A stretch of 64,000 nt of DNA from Kordiimonas sp. SCSIO 12610 (GTDB lineage Bacteria; Pseudomonadota; Alphaproteobacteria; Sphingomonadales; Kordiimonadaceae), in assembly GCF_024398015.1 (NCBI RefSeq), contig NZ_CP073747.1, positions 2,477,001 to 2,541,000 of the forward strand. The letters are read 5' to 3'. Below are positions 40,419 through 50,300 of the stretch, one piece after another. Below the pieces are notes generated by a model. That model worked only from the letters and a program-made list of their open reading frames with translations. It was not told the DNA's origin and searched no databases. A program made the translations under genes and the position numbers. Each line of letters begins with the position of its first letter. Position 1 is the first letter of the stretch.

Positions 40419-40783
40419 TTAGCGCTTAATCGCTCAAGTGCAAGCTCTAGTCTTTTAATCTCGCGAAGGAGCGACTGACGGTTCATTTCATTAAACATCC
40501 ACATTTTCGCCATGCTTTGCATCAATGCGGTCAAAAGTACCCACATACCCCAAAATACGCGGTCATCAAGCGTAGGGGCGAACCAGAACTCATAGATAGT
40601 CCAGAACATCACCATCGTGATAGCAAATGTCACCACGTTGATCAGCCAAACCCAGCGGCGCATACCGCCCTTAAAACTATTGGCAAGCATACCTGGAAGG
40701 CCGTCATCACTTGCGACCATCGCGTCAATTTCTTTCGCTTCGGCTTCCAACTCGGCTTTAATGCGTTCATCAATACTTGTCAT
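40406..40783 (-). CDS. DUF6768-like two-helix membrane protein, sigma factor neighbour
   Basis: This 125-residue protein has a charged N-terminus (IDERIKAELEAEAKEID), two hydrophobic helices (about residues 46-66 and 76-95) and a C-terminal helix EMNRQSLLREIKRLELALERL. This matches the DUF6768 family as I recall it. It starts 36 bases after the sigma factor gene on the same strand. That pairing makes it a candidate membrane regulator, perhaps an anti-sigma factor, but no anti-sigma motif is seen. Confidence 0.72.
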   Translation of the reverse strand: MTSIDERIKAELEAEAKEIDAMVASDDGLPGMLANSFKGGMRRWVWLINVVTFAITMVMFWTIYEFWFAPTLDDRVFWGMWVLLTALMQSMAKMWMFNEMNRQSLLREIKRLELALERLSAKMPN

Positions 40784-40819
40784 TATCTCTCTCCTTTTTT
40801 GGGCTGTCGTGACCCGGTA

Positions 40820-41371
40820 TTATTTATTTTCGTCATATATATAGGCTTCGCGCAGATTTGTCCGTGCCCGGTTCAGCCGTGATTTTACCGTTCCGATTGG
40901 CACATTCAGGACATCCGATATCTCCTTCACCGAAAACCCCTCCAGATAAAAGAGATACACAGCGTCCTGTTCTGCGCTTGGCAGTGCCTTGATAAGTGTT
41001 CGTAGGTCACGGGCTTCAATGCTTGCCCTATCATGAGGTATTACCAAACCATCCTGAACATCATCCAATGAAACAAGGCCTTTGCCCTTTCGGCGTGCGA
41101 GGTCGATGAGGCGCCACCGAACCGTTTTAAAGACCCATGCCCGGAACTTTTCGGGTTCCTTTAAGCGATTGATGGTTTTGCTGATGGTTATCCATGCATC
41201 CTGAACCGCATCCTCAGCCATGTGATCATCGCCGCTTAAGCGGCGCGCGAAACCAACAAGCGAAGGCAGGTAAGCACGGTAAAGCACCTCAAACGCTTTC
41301 ACGTCACCCGTTTGCGCTTTAAGAACCAATATCTTTTCAGCGGTACGGCTATTTTCAGGCGCAGTTGCCAT
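40820..41371 (-). CDS. ECF-type RNA polymerase sigma factor
   Basis: This 183-residue sigma-70 family protein has region 2 (YLPSLVGFARRLSGDDHMAEDAVQDAWI, then FRAWVFKTVRWRLIDLARR) and region 4 (EQDAVYLFYLEGFSVKEIS, VPIGTVKSRLNRARTNL), with no region 1 or 3. ECF factors respond to envelope or stress signals. Its probable partner is the DUF6768 protein encoded directly downstream. No zinc-finger anti-sigma gene is adjacent. Confidence 0.93.
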   Translation of the reverse strand: MATAPENSRTAEKILVLKAQTGDVKAFEVLYRAYLPSLVGFARRLSGDDHMAEDAVQDAWITISKTINRLKEPEKFRAWVFKTVRWRLIDLARRKGKGLVSLDDVQDGLVIPHDRASIEARDLRTLIKALPSAEQDAVYLFYLEGFSVKEISDVLNVPIGTVKSRLNRARTNLREAYIYDENK

Positions 41372-41481
41372 AGAACCCTTTCCTTTTACTCATACTATAG
41401 ACGGTAGACGCGAAGAAAAGGTTCGGAAATTATTTAAGATTTTATAATGGTATGAATTTAGGCTTTGAATTCAGCGTTTGA

Positions 41482-42300
41482 TTACAGGGAAATTGTGCCC
41501 TGCATTACTTCCACTGCCTGCCCAGTAATATTCAAACGATCGCCTTTCAATTCCAAAAGAAGATCCCCCCTGCGCGCAGATATTTGGCATGCCTGCAATC
41601 TATTTTTACCAAGTGTCTGCGCCCAGTATGGCGCAGACAGCGAATGCGCTGAACCCGTTACCGGATCTTCGCCAATTCCATGATTGGGGAAAAAGCAACG
41701 CGACACAAAATCAATATCAGGATTATCTGCCTTGGCTGTGCAAACAAAGCCATAGGGTGCAAATGCCTTCAATGCTTCCATATTGGGTGCAAGGTCAGCC
41801 ACGGCTTGCTCTCTTGGATACACAATCAATAAATCGCGGTCTGCACCTTCATAGATGGCGTCGGGTTTGAAAACCTGAGCAGGTTCAGCACCAAGGGCAG
41901 TCCCAAGGCCCGACGGTGTTTCCATAAGCTGACAGGAAATCGCAGGGAAATCCATCGTAAAACCATGCTCGGCCCTATCGACCGTTAGAATACCCGAGAG
42001 CGTTTGAAACCGCACCTGATCCAGCTCTGACGCCAAATGATTAAAAACCGTATGAGCGCTCGCGAGCGTTGCATGCCCGCAAAGCGTTACTTCCGTGCCC
42101 GGCGTAAACCAACGCAAATGAAAGTCCGCTTCATCCCCGTCCAGTCGAACCAAATAAGCAGTTTCAGAGAGGTTATTTTCAATCGCTATTTTTTGCAGTA
42201 ATTCATCGCTTGGAAAGGCCACGAGTGGGCACACAGCTGCTGGGTTACCACCAAATGGCTTATCGGTGAACGCATCAACCTGATAAATCGGTATTCGCAT
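41482..42300 (-). CDS. PhzF family isomerase-like protein
   Basis: This 272-residue protein has the PhzF/DapF-like fold: PIYQVDAFTDKPFGGNPAAVC at the start, NLSETAYLV with the catalytic Glu, FTPGTEVTLCGHATLASAH, and GIGEDPVTGSAHS in the second half. No other phenazine genes are nearby, so a role in phenazine synthesis is not supported; the family includes many uncharacterised isomerases. Confidence 0.93.
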   Translation of the reverse strand: MRIPIYQVDAFTDKPFGGNPAAVCPLVAFPSDELLQKIAIENNLSETAYLVRLDGDEADFHLRWFTPGTEVTLCGHATLASAHTVFNHLASELDQVRFQTLSGILTVDRAEHGFTMDFPAISCQLMETPSGLGTALGAEPAQVFKPDAIYEGADRDLLIVYPREQAVADLAPNMEALKAFAPYGFVCTAKADNPDIDFVSRCFFPNHGIGEDPVTGSAHSLSAPYWAQTLGKNRLQACQISARRGDLLLELKGDRLNITGQAVEVMQGTISL

Positions 42301-42323
42301 GATTGCCTCTTTCCCAAATATGA

Positions 42324-42683
42324 TTAGCTTTTAACCCAGTCGGTGATTGTTTCCATATCCTTCGCGGCAAAACCAAGACGGTAGTCATCACCCTTTTTCC
42401 AAACTGGGCGTTTAATAAGGGCATCATGGGCTAGCAATAAAGTTTTTGCTTTCGCTTCATCAACGCCGTCTGTTTCGCTTTCAGGTAGCTTGCGCCATGT
42501 GGTGCCACGGCGATTTAAAACTGCCTCCCAGCCGAGCGCGTCAACAAACGCAGATACCATACCCTCGGTTAAGCCATCTTTGCGGAAATCATGAAATGTA
42601 TGCTCAATGCCCTCTGCCTCCAGCCACTTACGGGCTTTTTTAACTGTATCGCAGTTTTTAATACCGAAAATTGTAATGCTCAT
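42324..42683 (-). CDS. ArsC/Spx-family protein (YffB-like)
   Basis: This 119-residue thioredoxin-fold protein has ITIFGIKNCDTVKKARKWL with the active Cys, VLNRRGTTWRKL, and a C-terminal IKRPVWKKGDDYRLGF block, which fits the YffB branch of ArsC/Spx proteins. It has a single N-terminal Cys and not a CxxC. The ATG at 42683 is chosen over a GTG at 42695. It is next to phzF on the same strand. Confidence 0.9.
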   Translation of the reverse strand: MSITIFGIKNCDTVKKARKWLEAEGIEHTFHDFRKDGLTEGMVSAFVDALGWEAVLNRRGTTWRKLPESETDGVDEAKAKTLLLAHDALIKRPVWKKGDDYRLGFAAKDMETITDWVKS

Positions 42684-42753
42684 GTAACTCAACACCTACT
42701 TGCTTTAAGTGGTTTATTTTCCAATGTTTCTGAACCTTGAGTATTCGACAAAC

Positions 42754-43341
42754 CTAAGTGTGTCTATCGATTAAAGTGTCCAAATATACTTTTTTCAAAT
42801 CCGCCAAGTCTTCTGCCCCCCATATTGCAGAAAGCGTTGCACCCGATATCGCCAGATAATTAATAGCGCCAATTGCCTGATAGACCGCAGCACGCTGTTC
42901 ACCTGTGGGCGCATTCTTCCATTTTTCCGTTTGGGCAATATAGACTGTGCTTTGATTTAAAAAATCACGCAGATACCATTTATGGCTAGCCGCTGCCCTT
43001 TCCTCGTTATCAAGGAGTTCACGCATGATCAAACGGGCATCCGATATCCCTGTTTGCATATAATCATATAATGCAGAGAGCAGAAGCGACCATTTTTCGT
43101 CCCCAGCAATTGGCATACTTTCAACCTGATCCATAATAAGGCCAAACCGATCTGCAAGCCCCTCTAACACAGCGGCATATAAGGCTTCTTTGGTTTTAAA
43201 ATGATATAGTATCGACTGTTTCGTAAGCCCAAGCTCGCTCGCGATATCATTAAGGGAAACGGCCTCAAAACCACGCTCAGAGAATAGCTCCAACGCCTTA
43301 TCAATGAATTTGTCTTTTGCTGAATTTGTCTGCTTTACCAT
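42754..43341 (-). CDS. TetR/AcrR family transcriptional regulator
   Basis: This 195-residue regulator has the TetR helix-turn-helix at residues 10-55 (FIDKALELFSERGFEAVSLN, LTKQSILYHFKTKEALY) and an all-helical ligand-binding C-terminus. It is divergent from the Rieske oxygenase gene, and the 88-base gap holds two palindromes, so it probably represses that gene and itself. The ligand is unknown. Confidence 0.94.
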   Translation of the reverse strand: MVKQTNSAKDKFIDKALELFSERGFEAVSLNDIASELGLTKQSILYHFKTKEALYAAVLEGLADRFGLIMDQVESMPIAGDEKWSLLLSALYDYMQTGISDARLIMRELLDNEERAAASHKWYLRDFLNQSTVYIAQTEKWKNAPTGEQRAAVYQAIGAINYLAISGATLSAIWGAEDLADLKKVYLDTLIDRHT

Positions 43342-43366
43342 AGCTTCTGCCTAACACAAGCTTGAC

Positions 43367-43408
43367 AACTTACCAACCGTAAAGTAAAAACTTACCAGTC
43401 GGTAAGTT
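43367..43408. promoter_or_regulatory. Tandem TetR operators between tetR and the Rieske oxygenase
   Basis: A perfect 20-base palindrome, AACTTACCAGTCGGTAAGTT, lies at 43389-43408. A degenerate copy beginning AACTTACCAACCGTAAAG lies at 43367-43384. The 22-base spacing puts the two half sites on the same DNA face. The position, 22 bases before the oxygenase ATG, would let bound repressor block transcription. Confidence 0.85.
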
Positions 43409-43429
43409 GTATTTGATAGGGAATTCATA

Positions 43430-44569
43430 ATGGACCGTCAGACAGAAATCAGAATTATCGAAGAGCTTCATGGATTAGCAGAGGTCAAATCGTTTTTTCT
43501 GGATGATACTGTTCACACGTACCCAGTAGATATCTATTTCGATCCGCAAAGGTTTGAGAACGAAAACCAGCGAATTTTCAAGCGCATACCCCAGATAGCA
43601 GCGCATTCCTGCGAGCTTACTGAGGCCGGTAGCTTCAAGACGCTCAATATCGCTGGCCTGCCTGCCCTTCTCACACGAGACAAAGACATGCAGGTTCATG
43701 CATTCCTGAATGTTTGCAGGCATCGCGGCGCCAAAATTGAAAGCGAAGATACCGGCTGCAAACGTGCATTCAGCTGCCCGTATCACGCATGGACGTGGGA
43801 TAATCAAGGTAAGCTGAAAGGTGTCCCGCACCAAAGGCAAGGGTTTCCCGACCTCGACAAATCCACCAAGGGGCTTGTTCGATTGCCTGTTCTGGAAGAC
43901 CTTGGCCTGATTTGGGTGATTGCCGACCCAGATTCCACCTTCGATACGAAAGCTTATATCGCCCCGCTACAGGATGATTTTCACTGGCTTAAAATGAGCG
44001 ATCACACGGTCGCACACAGTGAAACACGCACTATCAACTGTAATTGGAAAATCCTTGTTGAAGGTGGGATTGAAGCCTATCATTTCAAGGTGGCCCACAA
44101 GAATACTATTGGTCCGCATTTCCTTGATAACTTATCAAGTTTTGAGATGCTTGGACATCATATGCGGTCATTCCTCGCCAAAAACTCGCTGAAGGATATT
44201 AATGACCACCCGCAAGAAGCATGGAATATTCGCGAGCATGGCAATGTGCTCTATTCACTATTTGCAACTGATCAATTCCTTATTATGGATGATCATATTG
44301 CATGGATCAGTTCCAATCCGATCTCGGCCGATAAAACAGAATTAAAGCTAACGACACTCGTGCCAGCAAGCGAGAATACCCCGGAAAAACAAGATCACTG
44401 GCTGCGAAACCACAAGATCACCGTGGACACCCTGATGGAAGATTTCGAACTCGGTGAGATGATCCAAAGCGGCCTGAAAACAGGCGCGAATAAAACCTTA
44501 ACCTTTGGGCGCTTTGAAGGCGCGCTAACACGGTTTAATGAAGAAGTCGATTACTGGCTTAACAGCTAG
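43430..44569 (+). CDS. Rieske aromatic ring-hydroxylating oxygenase, alpha subunit
   Basis: This is a 379-residue Rieske non-heme iron oxygenase. The [2Fe-2S] ligands lie in CRHRGAKIE and SCPYHAW (about residues 97-125). The mononuclear iron histidines lie in GIEAYHFKVAHKN, and the helix NWKILVEGG leads into that site. No beta subunit, ferredoxin or reductase gene is adjacent, so it must use electron carriers encoded elsewhere. The substrate is unknown. It is under probable TetR control. Confidence 0.92.
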   Translation: MDRQTEIRIIEELHGLAEVKSFFLDDTVHTYPVDIYFDPQRFENENQRIFKRIPQIAAHSCELTEAGSFKTLNIAGLPALLTRDKDMQVHAFLNVCRHRGAKIESEDTGCKRAFSCPYHAWTWDNQGKLKGVPHQRQGFPDLDKSTKGLVRLPVLEDLGLIWVIADPDSTFDTKAYIAPLQDDFHWLKMSDHTVAHSETRTINCNWKILVEGGIEAYHFKVAHKNTIGPHFLDNLSSFEMLGHHMRSFLAKNSLKDINDHPQEAWNIREHGNVLYSLFATDQFLIMDDHIAWISSNPISADKTELKLTTLVPASENTPEKQDHWLRNHKITVDTLMEDFELGEMIQSGLKTGANKTLTFGRFEGALTRFNEEVDYWLNS

Positions 44570-44583
44570 ATAGAGAATAAAAA

Positions 44584-44607
44584 AAGCCCCGCAAAACTGC
44601 GAGGCTT
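44584..44607. terminator. Bidirectional terminator between the Rieske oxygenase and atpF
   Basis: The stem AAGCCCCGCA / TGCGAGGCTT with one mismatch and an AAAC loop lies between convergent genes, flanked by an A run on one side and TTCTT on the other. Confidence 0.85.
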
Positions 44608-44632
44608 CTTGTAATAGTCTTCTATCAGATGA

Positions 44633-45133
44633 CTAGTGAAGCTTATCACCAACTTCATCGATAGATTTTGTAATGATTGCAGAGCCCGAACGCCCTTGAA
44701 GCTTCTCAGCAAGCACAGACGAAGCCGCAGAAATCGCAGCGTCTACTGCAACCTTCTGAACTTCCTTAACAGCAGAAGCCTCTGCCTGAGCAATCTTGTC
44801 CTGTGCAACACGTGTACGACGAGCAACCATATCCTCAATGTCACCGCGTGCTTCATCAAGCATGATTTTCGCATCTGCCTTCGCATGCTCTAGCATGTCA
44901 GCAGCTTCTTTTTCCGCATCACGTTGCTTGCGCTGATATTCACCAAGTAAATTCTCAGCTTCTTCACGCAAAGTTTTCGCTTCGTCGATTTGCGTTTTGA
45001 TCGCTTCAACACGATCATCAAGCATTTCACCGATCTTTTTGTGTGCCTTGGTTGCCATTACGCCGCCAACGAACACAACGAAAGAAGCACCTGCCCAGAA
45101 GCTAGTGTCAGCGTACCATACATCACCAGCCAT
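44633..45133 (-). CDS. atpF: ATP synthase F0 subunit b
   Basis: This is the peripheral-stalk b subunit, 166 residues: one N-terminal membrane helix (SFWAGASFVVFVGGVMATKAH) followed by a long charged coiled coil (LDDRVEAIKTQIDEAKTLREE onward, with residues running to the C-terminus). I chose the ATG at 45133, which has GGGAG six bases upstream; the in-frame extension to 45214 overlaps the b' gene and is rejected. It is last in the F0 operon, and the F1 genes are elsewhere, as is usual in Alphaproteobacteria. Confidence 0.95.
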   Translation of the reverse strand: MAGDVWYADTSFWAGASFVVFVGGVMATKAHKKIGEMLDDRVEAIKTQIDEAKTLREEAENLLGEYQRKQRDAEKEAADMLEHAKADAKIMLDEARGDIEDMVARRTRVAQDKIAQAEASAVKEVQKVAVDAAISAASSVLAEKLQGRSGSAIITKSIDEVGDKLH

Positions 45134-45134
45134 C

Positions 45135-45698
45135 TTATGCTCCCTTCGCGCTATCAAGTGCTGTTGAAACAGCGTCTGTAACCGCCTTGTCAGTAACTTT
45201 AATGTCACCAGCAAGTTTTACAATCACATCCTTTGCAACATCAGCCGCAACATCGGAAATGCTTTCCAACGCTTCGCCTTTGGCTGCAAGAATGCGTGCT
45301 TCCGCCGCTTCCGCATCTGCACCAAGCTTTGTATCCAATTCAGACTGAGCTTTGGCAATTTCCGCCTGAATGTCTGCTTTGGTATCAGTAATGATTTGCT
45401 GTGCTTTAGCACGTGCATCAGCAACAGCCGTTTCATACGCTGTTTTCACAGCTTCGGCTTCGCTGCGCAAACGCTCAGCAGTATCAAGATTACCAGCGAT
45501 ATTTTCTTCACGTTCCTGAAGGACATTACCAATCTTTGGCAATACCATCCGTGAGATCACCACATAAAGAACAACAAACGTCAAAATAAGCCATGCAATC
45601 TGGTTGGTATAACTACCGTCCTTGATAACATTAAGCTGCGGTAAGCCGCCCTGTTCCTGTGGTACTTCTGTAATAGCCTGGGCCATCATATGCCTCAT
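45135..45698 (-). CDS. atpG: ATP synthase F0 subunit b'
   Basis: This is the b' peripheral-stalk subunit, about 184-187 residues: a membrane helix (IAWLILTFVVLYVVISRMVLPKI from about residue 34) then an alanine/glutamate-rich coiled coil. The b/b' pair replaces the b2 homodimer in Alphaproteobacteria and other photosynthetic-type lineages. The exact start is one of three close ATG codons at 45698, 45689 and 45686. Its stop is one base from the atpF start. Confidence 0.93.
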   Translation of the reverse strand: MRHMMAQAITEVPQEQGGLPQLNVIKDGSYTNQIAWLILTFVVLYVVISRMVLPKIGNVLQEREENIAGNLDTAERLRSEAEAVKTAYETAVADARAKAQQIITDTKADIQAEIAKAQSELDTKLGADAEAAEARILAAKGEALESISDVAADVAKDVIVKLAGDIKVTDKAVTDAVSTALDSAKGA

Positions 45699-45788
45699 TG
45701 CTTATAATCCAAAAGGGTAAGGCTCGCCTTACCCTGCCGTATAATTCCAAAGCCCTGCTCTATTGAACAAAGCTTTAAGTTATTAGCC

Positions 45789-46013
45789 TTAGCCGTTGAG
45801 GATAAGGAAGGCAATTACAAGCGCGAAAAGGCCTGTTGCTTCTGTTAGTGCGAAACCGATAAGCAAGTTTGTGAACTGCTTAGGAGCCGCAGATGGGTTG
45901 CGAAGCGCACCAGAAAGGTAGCTACCGAAGATGTTACCAAGACCAATACCAATACCTGCAAGTGCAAGTGTTGCAAGGCCAGCGCCGATCATTTTTGCTG
46001 CTTCTACGTCCAT
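45789..46013 (-). CDS. atpE: ATP synthase F0 subunit c
   Basis: This is the proton-carrying c-ring subunit, 74 residues, a helical hairpin. The first helix is glycine-rich (LATLALAGIGIGLGNIFGSYL), then the polar RNP loop, then the second helix with the essential acidic residue in FALTEATGLFALV (Glu58). There is no sodium-binding signature that I can see, so a proton ring is expected. Confidence 0.97.
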   Translation of the reverse strand: MDVEAAKMIGAGLATLALAGIGIGLGNIFGSYLSGALRNPSAAPKQFTNLLIGFALTEATGLFALVIAFLILNG

Positions 46014-46080
46014 TTCAAATCCTTCTCTGTATAAGCAATAGTGATAGTATAAATTAGGTTAGTTAGTCCCTGACTTCTCT

Positions 46081-46830
46081 CTAGTGTGAAGGGTGCATCG
46101 CATCATTCAAATAGATACAAGTCAAAATCGTAAATACATATGCCTGCAAGCAAGCAACCAATATCTCAAGCCCCGTTAATAGAACATTCACAGTGAAAGG
46201 AAGAACAGCACCCGCTGCTGCCAAGCCGCCAATCCCTGCAATGCTGATTACAAAACCTGCAAACACCTTAACCATGATGTGGCCAGCAAGCATATTCGCA
46301 AACAAACGAACTGAGAGGCTGATTGGGCGTGTGCAATAAGAGATAAGTTCAATAACGAAAATCAATGGCAATAGCCAAAAAGGAACACCAGCAGGCGCAA
46401 ACAATTTCATGTACCCAATACCGTGCTTCGCAAAACCAATAACGGTAACACCAAGGAAAATGAATGCCGCGATCGCAAAATTGAATGCGATATGGCTGGT
46501 TGTTGTAAATGCATAAGGGATCATACCTGCAAGGTTAAGTCCCAGAATAAACATGAAGAGTGTGAAGATGAATGGGAAGTAGGCTTTGCCTTCTTTGCCA
46601 ACGTTATCGCGGATCATGCCTGCGATAAAATCGTAAAAAATTTCAACCATCATCTGCCAGCGGCCTGGTACAACAGCGATTTTCCTTGAACCACCGATCA
46701 CGAACAATGTCACTGCTGCTACAACAGCAACCATCATCAGTGAACTATTAGTGAAGGAAACATCGATCCCAGCAATTTCAAAATGTGCAAGAGGTTTGAT
46801 TTTGAACTGATCAATAGGACTTTGGGCCAC
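46081..46830 (-). CDS. atpB: ATP synthase F0 subunit a
   Basis: This is the membrane stator subunit forming the proton half-channels, 249 residues with several hydrophobic helices. The essential Arg is in PISLSVRLFANMLAGH, and GLEILVACLQAYVFTILTCIYL is the conserved final helix. I chose the GTG at 46830 (product MAQSPIDQFKIKPL), which is preceded by AAAAGAGA; a GTG at 46869 would add 13 residues unlike the family. Confidence 0.95.
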   Translation of the reverse strand: MAQSPIDQFKIKPLAHFEIAGIDVSFTNSSLMMVAVVAAVTLFVIGGSRKIAVVPGRWQMMVEIFYDFIAGMIRDNVGKEGKAYFPFIFTLFMFILGLNLAGMIPYAFTTTSHIAFNFAIAAFIFLGVTVIGFAKHGIGYMKLFAPAGVPFWLLPLIFVIELISYCTRPISLSVRLFANMLAGHIMVKVFAGFVISIAGIGGLAAAGAVLPFTVNVLLTGLEILVACLQAYVFTILTCIYLNDAMHPSH

Positions 46831-46902
46831 GGCGTTTGTCTCTTTTCTAAAATCTTTCGTGCAACACACTAAGATTAATCAAAATTCTTATTATCTGGCA
46901 GG

Positions 46903-47214
46903 TTATTCTTCATCTTGCTGTGATTTGTTTGCATCCCTGACTACATTCATCATACCCGCTGCAAAGCCAAGCACCAAAAACACAATCAGTAACCATGGTT
47001 TTGATCCAAACACATCATCGAGTGCCCATCCGATCAAACCACCGATAGCCGTACCAACAACAAGCTCAACACCCATTTTAAACGCAATTCCCATCGCTTC
47101 AGATCGTTGTTGTTGCTCAACATCAACATCCTCTTCCGGATGGGCGCTTTTTCGCGCTTTTTTCAGCCGTTCTTCAAGGTCCAGCAAATCACTAGGCTTT
47201 TTATTATCAGCCAA
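46903..47214 (-). CDS. atpI: AtpI/AtpZ-like F0 assembly protein
   Basis: This is a small membrane protein of about 103 residues at the head of the F0 operon. It has a charged N-terminus, two membrane helices (MGVELVVGTAIGGLIGWALDDVFG and PWLLIVFLVLGFAAGMMNVVRD) and a short acidic tail, typical of AtpI, which helps c-ring assembly. The start is unusual: AAGGGG lies eight bases before a TTG at 47214, while the alternative GTG at 47223 abuts that site. Confidence 0.88.
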   Translation of the reverse strand: MADNKKPSDLLDLEERLKKARKSAHPEEDVDVEQQQRSEAMGIAFKMGVELVVGTAIGGLIGWALDDVFGSKPWLLIVFLVLGFAAGMMNVVRDANKSQQDEE

Positions 47215-47385
47215 TCTCTGCACCCCTTAAAAAGCAACCAAAGGTACGTAGCAAACAAGCCGCTTCAACATATGTCAAAACCCTGCCAAATGCGGTTGCA
47301 ACATAGTGATTGCCCCTGAATATGTCAAGGACCAATAAATCAATATTAACTAATTGATTTTAAAGGATTTTATAAGTTTTACCCA

Positions 47386-50300
47386 CTAACCTGCATCGCG
47401 AAGTGCCTCTGCGCGCTCAAGGTCGACAGAAACAAGGGTAGAGATTCCTCTTTCAGCCATCGTCACACCGAAAAGCCTTTTCATCCGCGACATTGAGACA
47501 GCATTATGGGTCACAATAAGGAACCTTGTGTCAGTTCGCTCCATCATATCATCGAGCAAATTACAGAATCGCTCGACGTTCGCATCATCAAGGGGGGCAT
47601 CAACCTCGTCCAACACACAGATCGGGGCCGGATTGGTTATGAATACCGCAAATATAAGTGCAAGCGCAGTCAGTGCTTGCTCGCCGCCAGAAAGAAGTGA
47701 GAGTGATTGGAGCTTCTTACCCGGTGGGCTTGCGAAAATCTCTAGCCCAGCATTTAAGGGATCATCGGACTCCGTTAATTTAAGATGAGCGGCACCGCCA
47801 CCAAATAAGCTCGTGAACAGTTCAGAGAAATGCTGGTTCACGATATCAAACGCCTTCAACAAGCGTTCACGACCTTCACGGTTAAGTCCATTAATGGCCT
47901 GACGCAGTCTCGCAATTGCTTCTTCAAGGTCCTCGCGCTCGCTGACGAGGTGAATGCGTTGCTCATCAATTTCATTCAGTTCTTCATCAGCGCGGAGGTT
48001 AACCGCTCCCAAGCGGTCCCGCTCGCGCTTTAGTTTTTCAAGTTTGTCTTCCAAAACAATGATGTCAGGCAAGCTATCACTTGTTTCTACACCAGCCTTT
48101 TCAAGCAACTTTGTCGGAGCACACTCAAATCGTTCCCCAATCAAACTCGCGATATCCTTACGCCGCGTAACGGCGGCTTCAACGGAACCTTCGCCCCTGA
48201 TTTGGCGCTCACGGACTTCGTTTAAAGCAATCTGAAGATCATTTAAGGCTTTGTCTTTGCTTTTAAGGGTGTTTTCTGCACTAACCAGTGTTTCAGATGT
48301 TTGCCTGCGCTCTTCCTCTGCCAGCTTGAGCGCATCCAGCAATTTTATCCGGTCTGCTTCTGTATCTTCCGGGCGCGCATTCAGCGCTTCCAGTTGTTTC
48401 TTAGCATCCAAGGATCGTTCAACAAGTGACTTAACCTGCTTCTCTGCGCTTTTAACGCGCAGCTTCCATGCTCCCATTTCTGTTGAGATAGCACGCAAAC
48501 GGTCGTCACGGGCCTGCGCTTCTCGCCTTAGTCCATCAAACGCTGCTCGGGCATTTGATAAAACTTCACGAAGTTCTTCTACCTCAACGCGCTTTTCTTG
48601 AAGTGCGCCTTCAAAACCTGTTTGTTCAGGAATGGCGCTTAATTTTGTATCAATTTCTTCTAATCTACGCACAGTGTCAGCGAGGTCATTATCCAATCGC
48701 AACACGCTATCACGGAGCGTGTTCAATCGCCCTGCTTTCTTTGCGGCTTCGGCTTCGGCGGCAACAAGATTTCGACGTGCTTCACCAAGGCTACGTTCAA
48801 TATTTTGCCGGTTTTGCCGTGCTTCATTTTCAGATTGGCGCATAAAGTCGAGCTTGCTTTTTGCTTCTTCAAGAAGCGTCGCAAGCTTGCCCTGCTCATT
48901 TTGCAATTCTGTAAGATCAGCTTGCAATTGCTCCAAACGGTTTTTCTGCTCAAAACGCATGGCTGCACGACTTGGCGCATTGGCTTTGCTGACAAAGCCA
49001 TCCCACCGCCAGACATCGCCGCCCTTCGTTACCAAGCGCTGGCCAGGGGAAAGATTAGTGATAACGGTATCAACCTTATTCGCATCAGGGATTAATCCAA
49101 TGTGATCAAACCTATTCTTCAAAATGTCAGGAACAGTAACAAATGACCCTATGGCCTCCACCCCTTCAGGCCACTTTGTGCCCTCTGTGTTTTGCGCCTG
49201 TTCACTACTCCAATACCGATCAGAAGCATGATCCATACTGGCTTCCAAGTCTTCCCCAAGAGCTGCCCCCACTGCGCGCTCGTAACCGGCTTCGACCTTA
49301 AGCTCATCCGCGATCGGATTAGCATCGGACTTGGATCCTTCCGTCAATATCCGCTCAAGTCCTGCAACTTCACTCGACAATGATTTAATCCTGCCATTCA
49401 TGGCGGAGTGATCACTTTCTTTAGTGCGAAACTCTGTACGCAATTCGCCAACTTTTGCTTCCGCCGCAACTAAAGCTGCCTGCGCATCCTTCAGGGCATT
49501 TTCATGCTGTAATATCTCTTGCTGGACTTGGCTAACCTTAGCAGCGATTTCGTCTGTTTCTTCCAAGCTACTTATTTCTTGTTGAACTCGGTTCTTTTCG
49601 CTTTCAATTTGCTCTGAGCGTCTGGCAACTGCCAATCGGTCGCTTTCCAGTGACGAGCGCTTTGCCCGTGCTTGGGCTGCTTGCTCGCTTAACTGATCAT
49701 ACGCGGATTCCGCGTTACCCGCCGCACGCACTGATGCTTCCAACTTCTCTCGGGCTTCCTGTTCTGCTGCTTGCTGCCCTTCTTTATCGGCCCGTAATCG
49801 TTCCTGCTCGTTGTCCAGGCGTGTCAAAGACGCTTTGGCATCTTCGGCAATTTCGTTTTCACGTTGGTGATCTGCCTCACTTTGTTCAATTACGGCCTCC
49901 AAGGATGCCGCCATCTCGCCGCGCCTAGCGGCCTCGGCCTCCATATTATCTTTTTGGATTGTTATTCGCTGTAATTTTGCGGCTGCTTCTGCATCTTTCT
50001 CACGGATGGCGGGGATTGATGCGGCAACCTCGGTTTGTTCGGTTGTTGCTTTGCTGACAGCCACCTGTGCATCCGCCACCAATTTCGATGCCTCGCGGAG
50101 CAAACGTTCCTGATTGATAACATCATCAGATGCGGTTTTCCATTTCAGGAACAAGGCGCTTGCTTCAACCTTTCTAATATCGTTTGAAACTTCACGGTAT
50201 CTGATGGCTTGACGTGCTTGTCGCTTTAAGCTGGCGATCTGGCTATCCATCGCCTGAATAACGTCCTGAACCCTAACAAGGTTTGATTCTGCACTACGAA

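Noticed and set aside
41482-42300. Phenazine biosynthesis locus because of phzF
   Set aside because: No other phz genes are present; PhzF-like proteins are common without phenazines.
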